Of a stretch of 64,000 nt of DNA, positions 1 to 11,834 are shown in pieces (position 1 is the first letter of the stretch; every line of letters begins with the position of its first letter). Source of the DNA: Paramarasmius palmivorus (Eukaryota > Basidiomycota > Agaricomycetes > Agaricales > Marasmiaceae); the NCBI GenBank assembly GCA_037176845.1, contig JAYKXP010000051.1:1-64000 (forward strand), written 5' to 3'. Below the pieces are notes generated by a model, which searched no databases, was not told the origin of the DNA, and saw only the letters and a list, made by a program, of their open reading frames with translations. The translations under genes were made by a program, and so were the position numbers.

Positions 1-1913
1 TAATACACCAAATAGCAAAAAGGGAATATGTGAAGGCCTCACTTTTTGGTCTAAGGATCTCAAGCTCAGGCTCCCCGATGTGACGCGCAAAATCGGTGGT
101 GTTTGGGTCAAACCCCTGGGCGACTTGCCAGTCGTAGAGGGTGGTGTATATGGAGGAGTCCCAGGATATAAGCTCGATATAGGAGATATATGGAACCAGT
201 CTCGAAACACCCCATTGATTGAGTTCATCTTCTGTCATCTCGGATTGGCCATTCTCGTCCAGCGACCAAAAGTGAGTGCGTCCATCTGTCCATGAGATGA
301 GTTCGGACACCATCATTGGTGTTGGTGGATAGAGAAATAGGTAGATAGGTGGGGGAATTTCGCCGTCACAGAGCTTGAAAAAGCAAGCAAGGTCGTCATA
401 TTCTCTTGAGTGTTCTCGTCTTAGAACTAGGTGTGGTTCGATCACTGTCAATCGAGAAGAAAAGTGGTGAGCATTGGTAATGCATAATGAAGCAAGAGCA
501 TACAAAAGTAATCTTCAGTTTTTCCTTCCTTCATACAACGCGGAAATTGAGATAACCAACACGTCCTTCGGGATATAATATCAAAGCAAGCGTAAACACG
601 AATATCATCCCCGCACATTGTGAGACTGAGGTAAACCTGTCAGTAAAACTATCCCAGGAGCATTGAAAGCTGCCCTAAACGCTGACCGTGTCAATCCATC
701 GACTGATGTTTGATCATCCAGCCCACGCCCTGACAACCACTCCCATTCCATAGCTTCCTGCGGCCACCTTGCAACGGCATCCAGCGAGGTTGAATAGACA
801 GTGTCAAGACGCAGTCCAAGAAGAGAGCTGCGCAGCTGTTCATACGGCAAACTCGGAAGGAAGGATTGTAGGTTGAGCTGCTCTTTTTCTGATGCTTTGG
901 GGCCGAGGGTTGGGCGAAGGAAGGAATCGCAGCTGTGGTATTTGCAGAGAAGTGATGCCACAATTATGAGTGCTCGGTGCAATTCTTTGAAGTTGAACTG
1001 CCGAAAAAAGCTGGAGATAGTGTCGGTATTGAGCATGTCTGTGGTGGAAGGGACGATGATGGTGAACTTCTCAATACTCCATATGCCATATTGAGGTCCT
1101 GAGGGTCCCGCACGAAAAACACCTTTGCTGGTGTCCATCCATATACTATCGACAGTGCATCCCATTTGGCTCTGCTCAGTAAAAGTGTAAGTACTATCGA
1201 TTTTCAAGGTACAAATTTATCCTAACCGCCAATTGTATGACAAAAATATTCGTGAATATGGACTCTGTATAAAGATGAGCCATTGGGATCAAGTCTAGAA
1301 ACGGTTATCAGTCAATACCTTCTGCTCCGTACCCGTAAAACGAGGCTCACCGTGGTGAAAGATCAACATGGGAACTTCAGAATGATTTAGGGCGAAAAGT
1401 AGACAAGAGTTCGTATTCCTATTATATGTTTGGTAAATTTGTTTCCCAAGTATATGACACAGAGCAGAGTACCTTTTTCGTGAACATTGCCGGAAATCTT
1501 CTTCCCAAACATCCTGAGCTTCTTCACCTTCGTATACAAGTGCGGTAAACTTGGGTTGTCGATCAACCAACTCAATACTGTATATCTTTTTTCGGGTTTT
1601 GCGATCGCGAAAATGATATTCGCCGTTTTTCCATTTATACTCGGTGATGTCTACTGAGCCGATCTCCTTCGAGGGAATTACATGGCCAAGCTTCACGTAT
1701 TCAAACTGAAGACATGACGATGAGCCTAAAGAACTTCATTCTCTACGATGGTAGACATACCTCGTCGTACTCTGTACGTTTGGTAGCGATTTCGCCGTTG
1801 TAGTGAAGAGTATCGATATTGAAGGTCGTGTTACAGTTGTTGGTCTGATCCCCACGGACATTGTTGAATGTGGGTTTGCCCTTGATAGTAAAACGCTTCG
1901 AGTTCTTGAACAT
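1..1913 (-). CDS. P1: copy 1 of the tandem paralogue family (3' end cut by window edge)
   Basis: Uncharacterised protein of the local P family. Exons read as 1761-1913, 1473-1705, 1351-1418, 1227-1294, 687-1171, 504-625 and 43-444. The last short exon lies beyond base 1, and the running phase agrees with the complete copies. The N-terminus carries FTIKGKPTFNNVRGDQTN. The middle segment has an EGEEAQDVWEEDF stretch followed by MLIFHHDLIP, which resembles kinase alpha-C to hinge, but no HRD or DFG motif follows. The rest includes WLSQFPRCMKEGKTEDYF and a FFKLCDGEIPPPIYLFLY block. No signal peptide or membrane segment is seen. I know similar proteins only as a large uncharacterised Agaricomycete family. 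All splice sites are intact, so this looks like a live gene. Confidence 0.85.
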
Positions 1914-2239
1914 GCTTTGGGCGAGTGAAGGGGGCAAGAACAAGGGTGTTTGGCATGCATTGGAGGTATTGAATCTAGTTTTATAGCTGTTGTATTAGGT
2001 TTGATGGGTAAGTTGGCACAGGAAACACCGGCGACAGGCAGGATGTTGGCTATCAAGAACAGCTTCTCAATATGTAATTGCCAATCGTCATAAGTACAAG
2101 AACACTGGAATCTCACAGAATACACAACTGTTACACTGTACGCATTCGCAACATCTCCAGGAACTGCCAACCTTCCTTCTCGCGTATCTCCCTTTGATAT
2201 CGTCAGAAAAGCTTTGGCGCCCATGATTTTCATGCTCTC

Positions 2240-3640
2240 CTTTCACACCGACGACGCTCTCCTCCACCGCTTCCCTACTCCCATTCCCACCCACAACTAC
2301 ATCAAATATCGCATCTGGAATATCACCAGCGTCGCTCCTCACTGTCATTCCATGGCCACTTCCGTCAAACGCGTCTTCGCCTCGCTATGATTGATACGTG
2401 ATCCACACTATGTACGTCCCTTTCACCGCTCTACAATCACTACAACTAATCTCTGGTCGACTTCCACAGTTCTTGTGTGACCAGGTAGCCATCAAGTCGC
2501 CTCTACCCATCACCATCCGCCCACCGCTACAACGCCTCTCGAAACAAAGTCCACCACTTCTCACTCAAAGCTCCCCATTCTTTCCACACATACGATAGCT
2601 CGTCTGAGTCATCCTTCCCTGAGAAGCATCCCCTTCATATCTACGACATACGGCCAATTCGGACGGCTCTAGCTTTCGGCGCAACTCGACATGCGAGAGG
2701 TTGGCGTCGGCATCGACATCACTCAGAGCACCTTCCTCTCATAATCTCCCACCACTTCACCACTCCCCATCCCCACCCACGGCCGTATTGACCGCCGCCC
2801 CTGGAATTTCACCGACGTCGCTCTCACATTCCCTCAAATTCCGCCGCTGCTCGCCTTCGTGAGGTGTCAAACGCGTCTTTGGGTTCATACTTGATTCAAA
2901 GTATGTACGTCCCTTCTTCCACTCTCCAATCACCTACAACTGACATTTGGTAGGCTTTCACAGCTCCTGTGCGACCGTCAAATCACAATGGAAGCCATCG
3001 CCATCCCAGAAGTCCATTGCTACGACTCTTACCGGCGAACCATTAGCAGGGTCTACCGCAGAATGCAAAGTAGGAAAGCGCGCTAGAGAGCGATTCATTA
3101 CCAACCCGTGCCAACTCAAATACGACAACTCATACGTAGAACCCGCAGAACTCTTTCCATGTCCAACTCCCCTCGAACCAAAACTCCCTATCCTTTCCGC
3201 CCCTGTCTTTCTTCCCCGCTCCTGATGTGGACGGTTCAGCGATACAACGCCAACGTATGCGATTCCGCCTTTCGGGGTGTTGAGGATCGGAGGTATAGAG
3301 GTGCAGAAAAGAGGAAAAATAATGACGCAGACAGCAGGCGATCACCCATATACAATGCACCACGCCCCCAATTCCGTTTGCCCAAACAAAATCACGGTCG
3401 CCAGAAGCCTCTCATACTTCAATGTCTCGGTTCGAGAGAAGCCGCTCCATTATCGACAAGTACAACGTCCACTCGACAAACTCTATTCGAGGCTTCGTTG
3501 TCTCGTCAGTATCCTACCACCTCCTTGTAATCGGCACTTGAACGTACGTACCTTCCTCCGCTACAACTAACCTTTGTTTGACTCAATCCACAGTTCTTGT
3601 ACGACCGGGCAGGAACCAAATCACCACCCCGGACGCCTAT
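2240..3640 (+). repeat. degenerate exon-intron-exon repeats, block 1
   Basis: At least three decayed copies of one gene segment lie here. Each has a 5' part ending near a GTCAAACGCGTC motif (about 2366 and 2867), then a donor in a TATGTACGTCC context (about 2408 and 2901; weaker at 3544). After about 50-60 bp comes an acceptor CACAG or CACAGT followed by TTCTTGTGTGACC-like sequence (about 2468, 2959 and 3593). Exon reading frames are broken in all copies. The parent gene is not in the window and I do not recognise it. A longer downstream block with a HTYDSSSESSFPEKHP-like reading recurs in the second block at 4.6-6.4 kb. Confidence 0.6.
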
Positions 3641-3787
3641 CATTGCTCAGCGCTCAGCGCTCAGGGTCTACCACAGGACCAGGAGACTAGAGAAAGGCAG
3701 GCTAACACAACCGCACCCTAACGACTTCACACATCTCGCTGAAGAATCGGATGTCACCGGCGTTCGGCTTGTTCAATCTGGAGCACG

Positions 3788-4440
3788 ATGAAGCTGCACC
3801 TTTCGGAGACAAGTTTGCTCCGGTGGTCACTTCACCAATGTCGGAAGGGACATACCTCCGACTCTTTCGACAGCAATATGACTGTGATTTATGGCTTGGT
3901 ACGTTCTCTCACTTGGGCTAGATGAGTCTTTCGTGCTAACAAGCTTTCAGAAGAGATCAGATGGTAAACTAATGGTACTCCCGAAGACCAACGCTAAATG
4001 TGGAAGAGTGAGTGTTTACTATCCACCTCTGGCTTTAAGTTGGCTAACAAAGATGAAGACTTTATGCCGGCGCAGGCTCAAGCACGTATTGGTTCGATAC
4101 CACGAAGCCGTCATGCACCAAGGTCACGATCACAGACATCTTCCCTTGCCCCAGCTCTTGCCAGAGATGAATCATTTTCAACCACATCATCCGTTGCTTT
4201 CCAGCCTCCAGATATCACTATTGCAACATATCCTATCCAGGCTACCGAACCGCACTTAGAGCATGGTTCAACTTCTGGTCTCACGGCAGGAACGGGAGAC
4301 GACGTCCAAGAGTTTCGGCGGGTTACCGTGACCATAGATGCACCAGAACTCGTGTCGCTGTTGGATTCGCGGAAGAGTAGGATCATCACACAATATCTGA
4401 TACGCGTCAGGCTTTATCCGCCTTAACACCCAGCTCTGGA
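3788..4440 (+). pseudogene. decayed copy of the tail-anchored T1 gene
   Basis: The stretch aligns by eye over its whole length with the start of T1 (29771-30250). Shared parts are the ATG, the CACTTCACCAATGTCGGAAG segment, the first donor (GTACGTTCTCTCACTTGGG), the second mini-exon with CTCCCGAAGA, the second intron with CACCTCTGGCTTTAAGT, and an exon reading AQARIGSIPRSRHAP against AQAHIGSIPGSRHAP in T1. An internal deletion removes the middle of exon 1 and shifts the frame. The long disordered middle and the membrane anchor are absent. Intron 1 keeps a standard TTTCAG acceptor where T1 now has TTTGAG. Confidence 0.8.
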
Positions 4441-4589
4441 TCGAGAACAGACACTTGAAGGAACACAGGCCATGGCATCTCATGCACACGACCTCCGTGC
4501 TTCGATGCAAACTCCTGCGCAACACCGCGAGGCGTCCTGTCAACCAAGAGGTGACACCAAAATACCTCCTCTGGCTTTACCTTTCCACC

Positions 4590-6440
4590 ACACGCCGCTC
4601 TCCACCAACTAATCCTTCACCAATTCCCACTCCCACTGGCGGTACGATCGCCGTAACTTCCCACATCCATGTCGGACGTCACCTCTGTAAAACCACCGAT
4701 CTCTCTCACGGCTGTCCTTCGTGATGTATCAAACGCGTCGTTGGTTCGGTATAATTGATACTTGATCCACAATATGTACGTCCTTCCTTTGCTTTCCGAT
4801 TGTCCATAACTCAGATTTGGTACGCTTCCACAGCTCTTGTGCGACCGGCTAGCTATCATCCGTCCTCATTTATCGCAGCTCTCCAACTTGAAACAAATTC
4901 CATTAGCCCCTTCCCACTTAAAGCTCAAAGTTCCATACATATGACGACTCGTTTGGGTCATCGTTCCCTAAGGAACATCCCGTTCTATCCACCAGATTGG
5001 ACGGCTATAACTCTTGGGATAAATTGCTGTCACGGAAAGCCTAACATACGCAACGTAGAAGTTGGACGACGCACGAAAACCCATCTCTCATTTCCAGCAG
5101 GCCAGGGCCATGGTTGTCGATAGGACAGGCTCGAATAACGACAAGCAGCCAAAGCGCCCCTACCTACCTCGACTACCGCCAACCTGTTACCGCCAACTAC
5201 CATCCACAACTAGAAGTAGCACGCTCCTGCTTCCATCCCCAAGACATCCACTCCCTTTCGTGACCCAGGGAGCGTCAAACGCGTCACTACAGTCCTGTTT
5301 TGGGTTACAATGCTAGACTCAATATAATTGAGACGGAATGGATTATGTACGTCCTCAACTTTTTTTCCTCCTGGCTTCGACATCTAACGACCTGCGCAGG
5401 GTCTCACGCAACCACTGAATCGTCTTCGCCCGTCACCATCCTGGATAACTCTATTCCAAGGCCGGTCAATGCCGCAACATCACGACTACTCTGGCGAACC
5501 AAGATCCTACTGCAAGTACCACTAGCAAAGTCTATCCAACGCATGGTCAAAGAACTGTCGTTGCCAAGGATGTGGACAAGGAACATTGGACTCTAGTACT
5601 CAGACCTTCTACACGGCGCGCGCGACCGACAGCGACACTAATGAGTTTGGCATCCGATTTTTCCGCCTTCGACACCTCTCAAACTTGAACCAATGCGCCT
5701 TCACATGCACGATGACTCGTTTGAGTCGTTCTTTCCAGACAGTTCCGGCGGAAACGATGCATGAAAATCCATCTCTTATTTCCAGTCACCCATACATCAC
5801 AGTTCTTCCTGGTTTGTCGATAGGGAAGACCGCAGTGACGAGAATCCATCAAGGCGTGTCACTATGATCGCGGTTCTATTCAACCAGTGATTACGCGTTC
5901 GTTGTGTCCAGCTACACAGCTCACCTTCGTCATTCTATTCCTCTGAACACCCGCCATACAACCTCTGCATTTACCGCCCATCCCAAAGCGCATAAACGAT
6001 GCAGGATCTACACCACACAGCGAATGGATTGTTTCTCGGCCACTGGAGCACCGAGTGGCGAGGAGTTGGATTCTCTAGCCTGAGGTCAGATCTTGAGCTT
6101 GACATACTGAGGTATGCTCTCTGCTCTTGTGTCACGTTCGCCTCATTTTGATATGTTGTTATTTCACTATCAAGCTGAGTATGCAATCATCACGGGAGTC
6201 AAATATCGGACTGGGACATGCGGAAGGGAGACAAGTAGCGTCAGCATCATGTTCGCCAATGTCATTCTTAGATCCTTTCCACGGGTACAAACTTCCTTTC
6301 GTGATGTCATGGGCTTGTCGGTATGATTGATGCATGGTGAATGTATGTCTCCCTATCGCCGCTCTTTAATCGCCTATGACTAAACTCCAGTAGGCCTCGT
6401 GCGACCACAAGTCGTTCGCAGGTTCCAACCGAGACTTTAT
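4590..6440 (+). repeat. degenerate exon-intron-exon repeats, block 2
   Basis: Further decayed copies of the same segment as at 2.2-3.6 kb. The clearest is at about 4735-4850: TCAAACGCGTCG, then TGATACTTGATCCACAATAT, the donor GTACGTCC, and the acceptor CACAG with CTCTTGTGCGACCG. Weaker copies start near 5278 and 6300, the latter with GATTGATGCATGG, then GTATGTC, then CTCGTGCGACC. Downstream blocks read YDDSFGSSFPKEHP (about 4950) and HDDSFESFFPDSSG (about 5720), which are clearly the same exon in different states of decay. No intact reading frame spans any copy. Confidence 0.6.
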
Positions 6441-6529
6441 ATCGACCTTCTCTTCTTCATGCCGACTACTCGCAAGCAAGAGACGGGATGACGACCAAGA
6501 CACTCAACGAAGCAGTATCATAAAACCGG

Positions 6530-6770
6530 CAAAGTATTGGTCCAAGAACCTGACAAGGAAGAGATTGACCCCGCGTTAGGCAAGGCCCAAATGAATGAAG
6601 CGCCTCAGCTCCTCGAGTCAATACTTACGCAAAGGGACACTGAGGAACAAACCTGTTATCGGAGGTGGAAGGGCGTGCTGGATTGAAGTTGCTAAGATGA
6701 CTCAAGGGAAGGAGATGGAGACAATGGATAAAGACGTTTTAAACGGGCGGTTATTGTTTCAAATTAGGTA
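6530..6770 (+). pseudogene. C-terminal remnant of the mitochondrial-type gene of 10.3 kb
   Basis: This reads KVLVQEPDKEEIDPALGKAQ followed by MNEAPQLLESI, nearly identical to the C-terminal part of the intact gene at 10296-11622 (VQEPEKEEIDPALGKAQ, INEASQLLESI). The frame is lost soon after. It lies tail-to-tail with P2, about 300 bp from its stop. That arrangement recurs at 16.8/17.1 kb and 22.6/23.0 kb, and the spacer (GTTACGCCTAATCAGAGTAG and beyond) resembles the spacers there. Confidence 0.8.
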
Positions 6771-7076
6771 TTAGTTTTAGGGTACTTTGTAGTAGTACCA
6801 TTACGCCTAATCAGAGTAGGCTCAAGTCAGCCTATTTTCGCCACAAGACGGTTCAGCGAGGAATCGCAAGTTCCGATTCGAGCAGGATGTCGCGTGCCTT
6901 TCCTTCGACCAATGCTGCACAAACTTCTTATCTCATCTACACACCTGGAGATGGGGCAACATATGGGAATTCTGGTACTAATTTAAATTGTAAGCAACGA
7001 TACAGAAACGCAAATAACAAGTACAGAAAAGAATGTCGCCTAAAACCCGAAAACGAAAGCCTGTCCATCTGGGTGC

Positions 7077-9059
7077 TCAAAACCCAAAAGCACTAATCCC
7101 TGGAGCAGCTTCCCACCATGAACTCGATTTCTCTTCTGGGAATCAAGGTGGTTAATACTCCGAAAAGCAAAAGGAGAATGTGAAGGCCTCACTTTTTGGT
7201 CTGAGGATCTCGAGTTCTGGCAGGTCCCAGTCTAGGTGACGTGCAAAATCGGCGGTGTTTGGGTCAAACCCCTGGGCGACTTGCCAGTCGTAGAGGGCGG
7301 TGTATATGGAGGAGTCCCAGGATACAAGGTAGATAACGGAGATACGGGCAATCAGTCTTGGAACGCCCCATTGCTCAAGTTCATCTTCTGTCATCTCAGA
7401 TTGGCCATTCTCGTCCAGCGACCAAAAGTGAGTGCGTCCTTCGGTCCATGAGATGAGTTCGGACACCATCATTGGTGGTGGATAGAGGAATAGGTAGATA
7501 GGTGGGGGAATTGAGCCGTCACAGAGCTTGAAAAAGCAAGCAAGACCTTCATATTCTCTGGAGCGTTCAGATACTAGATTTAGCCATGGTGTGAAGTCTG
7601 TCAACCAAAAGGAAAAGTGGTGAGCATTTGGTAATGCATGATGAAACAAGAGCATACGAAAGTAATCTTCAGTTTTTCCTTCCTCCATACAACGCGGAAA
7701 TTGCGATAACCAAGACCTCCCTCGGACATATCCATCAAAGCCGGCGTAAACTCGAATTTCACGCCCACACATTGTGAAACTGAGGTAAACATTTCAGTAA
7801 AACTACCCCAAGAGCATTGAAAGCTGCCCAAAATGCTCACCGTGTCAATTCACCGACTGATGTTTGATCAACCAGCCCTGACCCCGGATACCATTCCATA
7901 GCTTCTTGTGGCCACCTCGCAACAGCATCCAGCGAAGTTGAATAGACAGTGTCAAAACGCAGTCCAGGAAGAGAGCTGCGCAGCTGTTCGTACGGCAAAC
8001 CCGGAAAGAAGGATTGTAGGTCGAGCTGCTCTTCTGATGCTTCGGGGCTGAGGGTTGGGCGAAGGAAGGAATCACAGCGGCGGAGTTTGCCGAGCCGTGA
8101 TGCCACAGATATGAGAGCTTGGTGGAATTTTCTGGAGTTGAATTGCTGAAAAAATCTGAAGATAGTGTCGGTGTCAAGCATGTCTCTGGTGGAAGGGACA
8201 GTGATGGTGTTGTCGGCGGGCAAGTCCCAAATCGCATGATTTAGGCTAAGTCCTTTGGGCCCCACACAAAAAACACCTTTGCTAGTATCCATCCATATTT
8301 GGTCGCTGTCACATCCCAATTGCTTCTGCTCGGAAAAGTATAAGTATTAGCACTGGACACGAAGCAACTTCAAACTGACCAATAGGCATTCGAAATACAC
8401 ATTCGTCCACAAGGACCCTGTATAAAGATGAGCCAACGGGATCAAGTCTGGGAATAGTTACCAGTCAATACCTTTGGCTTTGTACCCGTAAAACGAGGCT
8501 CACCGTGATGGAAGATCAGCATTGGGACTTTGGAATGATTTAGTCCATACAGCAACCATGAATTCGGATCCCTGCTCGAATCTTGGTTAATATATTTCTC
8601 ATGGGAGTGAAAAAGCAGAGGCACCTATCGCGCGAAAACTGCTGGAAGTCTTCTTCCCAAACTTCATCGGCTTCTTCGCCTTGGTATTCGACCGCAGTAA
8701 ACTTGGATTGTTGGCCAAAAAGCTCAATACTGTACATCTTTCTTTGGGTTTTGCGATCGCGGAAATGATATTTGCCGTTTTTCCTATCCTCAAAGACATC
8801 CGTCGAGCAGGTCTCCTTGAGAGTTATAACATGGCCACGCTTCACGTATTCGAACTGAAGGCATGACGATGAGCCTAAAGAACTTCTTTCTCTACGATGG
8901 TAGACGTACCTCGTCGTATTCTGTACGTTTGGTAGCAATTTCGCCGTTGCAGTGAAGAGTCTCGACATTGAAGGTCGTGTTGTTGTTGATCTGATCCCTA
9001 CGGACATTGTTGAATGTCGGTTTGCCCTTGATAATGAAACGCTTTGAGTTCTTGATCAT
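7077..9059 (-). CDS. P2: copy 2 of the tandem paralogue family
   Basis: Complete eight-exon gene: 8910-9059, 8625-8854, 8504-8571, 8380-8447, 7841-8325, 7658-7779, 7193-7597, 7077-7135. The exons sum to 1587 nt, an open frame of 528 residues, with consensus donors and acceptors throughout. The start is the ATG of MIKNSKRF, the position shared by all copies. N-terminal module FIIKGKPTFNNVRRDQIN, then the kinase-N-lobe-like segment (KFTAVEYQGEEADEVWEEDF, later MLIFHHDLIP), a long central exon containing VYSTSLDAVARWPQEAM, and a C-terminal region ending in SSSWWEAAPGISAFGF. The C-terminal peptide lacks two residues found in P3-P5. Predicted soluble; function unknown. Confidence 0.88.
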
Positions 9060-9199
9060 GCTTTGGGCGAGTGAAGGGGGCAAGAACAAAGGTGTTCAAG
9101 ATGCATTTGGAGTATTGAAGCCGAGGCTGTATTTCCGGTTTGATCCAGGAAACACCGCCAGTATGATGTGCGGTTGAACTCAGAGTCAAAGTCGCTTCC

Positions 9200-9440
9200 T
9201 CTCGCTTTCACCGGCACCTCCCATCCCCATCCTCACAATGTCACCGATATCGCTCTTACAGTCATTTCACGGGTACTTTTCTTCGTGATGTCTGGTATTC
9301 GGTACGTACCTCTGACTCTCTTGCTCCGCTCTGTAACTAAAATTTGGTAGTCCTTGACGGTTCGATTCTTGGGCGACCAGAAAACCACAAAATTTGTCTC
9401 TACCTATCACCATCCGCCCTCGTTCAGTACCTGGAAAATC
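9200..9440 (+). repeat. degenerate exon-intron-exon repeat, isolated copy
   Basis: Another copy of the repeat seen at 2.2-6.4 kb. It has a 5' part with TCACCGATATCGCTCTTACA and TTCTTCGTGATGTC, a donor GTACGTACC near 9302, and a 3' part with GGGCGACCAG near 9375. It lies about 140 bp upstream of P2, in divergent orientation. There is no open frame across it. Confidence 0.5.
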
Positions 9441-9597
9441 GCTTTCCATCCAAAACTTTATGCCAACGCGCACTTGGGGGAAGCAGGTCGTATGGCCCAT
9501 TAGCCGAGAGACGATCCCAAACGCCTCTCGCGATCTTTGCTCGAAGGAAACAAGCTTTCATTAGCTTGAACGTGACCCCCACAATACCGGGGTATGT

Positions 9598-10062
9598 TTG
9601 CGCACTGGGGCGGCAATTTCTTCAGGACAACACACGGAGAGACGTATGGCTTTGGTGCGTGATAATGAACTCTATGTATTAATTCTTTCGCTAAGACGAT
9701 ATTCAGAGTCTGATGCATCTGATGGGTTAAACAAATCAACTACGCCCGAATCAGGCGACGCGACAGCTCAACAGAAGCCGCATACCCTGGTAGCGTCTGC
9801 AGAGCGAAAGCCTTGTGCTTGTGCTTCGAACAGCAGCGGGAAATCTTCAAGTCTACGTGCAGAGGCGACGGTGTCACTTATGGGGCAACTACCATCGCCA
9901 GAGCCGCCTCCGGTAGTAGCCCAAACGGCAGGGGTCAGTTCCAAGGTCGTTCTTTTGGATGCAAATACATTGATTGCTGTACTGCTAATCTTCATTGTCG
10001 TTCTGCTTGTTTTTATCGTTGTTCTTCTCGTGGCACTTTTCTGTTTATACCTAAGTAGATAA
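9598..10062 (+). CDS. C-terminal fragment of a tail-anchored protein
   Basis: Open frame whose end reads as a low-complexity Ser/Pro/Ala stretch followed by a very hydrophobic 30-residue segment (LIAVLLIFIVVLLVFIVVLL near the end) and a short tail CLYLSR. The layout matches T1 and T2: disordered body, then a C-terminal membrane anchor. No GGxFxNV module is found upstream, so this may be a 5'-truncated family member or the last exon of a gene whose first exons are lost. The first ~45 codons do not look convincingly coding. Confidence 0.4.
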   Translation: MRTGAAISSGQHTERRMALVRDNELYVLILSLRRYSESDASDGLNKSTTPESGDATAQQKPHTLVASAERKPCACASNSSGKSSSLRAEATVSLMGQLPSPEPPPVVAQTAGVSSKVVLLDANTLIAVLLIFIVVLLVFIVVLLVALFCLYLSR

Positions 10063-10295
10063 TATGACTCTGAGGCTGTCGGTGTCGTGTTCCAAGGGGC
10101 CGTGCTAGCATACCTTTGTTTTTACGAGGATTTGGGGTAGCTATCGATGTAATAGAATTCTTGTTGTACATATACGAGAGTTTCGACATAATTAATGGCA
10201 CTGGCTGTCACTAGTCTCTCAGTGTAAGCTAGCTGCCCGAGGCGCCTATGCGTATCAAGCAAACCGTCCAACTAGCGCCCGTACCGGTCGTTTTC

Positions 10296-11622
10296 ATGTT
10301 ACGCTCACGACCACTCCCGACTCGTTCCATACGACTCGGTCTACGCCATGCATCCACTATAAGCACTACATCTCCATCTCCTCGACCCCCACCCCACACC
10401 CCCACCCACAACTCCGTATACATCCGCTTCACACCTTCATTCACCTCACCCAACAATACCAGTCTACCCACAACCCTCACCCTAATCCACACCCTCGAAC
10501 GTCTCTTCGGATCCATCACCGAATTCACACTCTCAGCCCAAGATAAACACGTTACAGGAAACTCTCTCTTGGTTCGGTTTCGTGACTCGGAGAGCGTTGG
10601 ACGTGTTTTTAGTTCGGGGCTCGTCGTGAGTTCAAATGCGAAGAGGGATGAAGGGCAAGAGAAAGGGAAAGAGAGAGGGAAAGGGAAAGGGAAGAAATAC
10701 AAAGACAAAACACAAGTCACACTCAAACTCAACTTTTCACCGCCTGTTCTACCGAACAGACCAGGCGGGGTTGGTTTAGACGACCTCAATGCGTTGGGTC
10801 TTTTACACAAAGCCGATTATGATCCTACATTCTCTCCAGAAGGTTCCGGTTCTGGGCATGATATGACATTAACTGTTGAGTCTACGGAGTGTACGTCCCT
10901 ACTTTCTCCCTTCTTGACTACGAATACTAACGAAGGAATTCTTATATACAGGGCCATACGAAACATACCTCACCCCATCGTCTTCAACACCTAAATACAT
11001 CTCTACACGAGCTAACAGCGCTTTCGTTCGTTGGCATGGGTTTGGGCCTATGTCGGAGACGATGAGAGCTGTGGTGGAAGCTAAAGTCGAGAGGATTCGT
11101 AAGCAGAATGGGGATTTTGTTTCGCCGCTTGAGGAAGTGAGGGAGGTGAAGGAGGTGCAAGTCGAGAAGGTGGAGGTGGAACCTGCATACAAGGTCGAAG
11201 CTGCGCCAGTTCCCGAGCCTAAACTCGTACCGACAACCTCAGCTCCCGAACACGAACCGACGACCGCACCCCAGCCGGAAGCCGTACCAGAAAAATCAAC
11301 GACAAAACCAAAAGCCCAGGTCCAAGAACCCGAGAAAGAAGAGATCGACCCGGCGTTAGGCAAAGCCCAGATCAACGAAGCATCCCAACTTCTCGAGTCT
11401 ATACGTACCCAAAGGGACGCTGAACAGATGAAGAAGATATTAGCTAAGGAAAGGAAGCGCGAGCGTGCGATGAAGCAGAAGAAGAAGGAGAAGCCGCTGT
11501 TGGAGGAGGAAGGGAGTGCTGGGTTGGAGTTTGCTGAGATGAGTGAGGTGAAGGGGAAGGAGGAGGCGAAGGAGGAAGGTAAGGAAGGAAGGGTGAAAAA
11601 GTTTTTAGGCGGGTGGTTCTAG
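10296..11622 (+). CDS. probable mitochondrial protein with RRM-like fold; parent of four local pseudogenes
   Basis: Two exons, 10296-10890 and 10952-11622 (1266 nt, 421 residues). The chosen start gives MLRSRPLPTRSIRLGLRHAS, an Arg-rich, acid-free presequence typical of mitochondrial import. An in-frame ATG 48 bp upstream would bury it. Residues about 45-115 (NSVYIRFTPS, LERLFGSITEF, NSLLVRFRDSESVGRVF) have the strand-helix-strand pattern of an RRM, but this is a reading by eye. A Lys/Glu-rich tail follows, with EEIDPALGKAQINEASQLLE and a coiled-coil-like end. I recall similar Agaricomycete proteins without assigned function. Several partial copies lie at 6.5, 11.8, 15.7 and 21.6 kb. Confidence 0.8.
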
Positions 11623-11834
11623 GTTAGATGTTAGATTCGTTATGCATAATCGCAGACTAGAGATCCCATCTTAGTGTCATATGGCGAGCTGCGAGTCGAG
11701 CAGGATGGCGTGTTCATCCAGCTGCTTATACAAACGCACGAATAAATTTGAGTGCTGCCGATGCCGCGTCGTCTCCTTTATTCCATCACACCGACCTTGG
11801 CTCATCCGCACAAAACACTGCGCTGGATAGTCTA

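Noticed and set aside
10229..10810. 193-codon minus-strand open frame
   Set aside because: It is the antisense of the well-supported mitochondrial-type gene, and its composition is that of a shadow frame.
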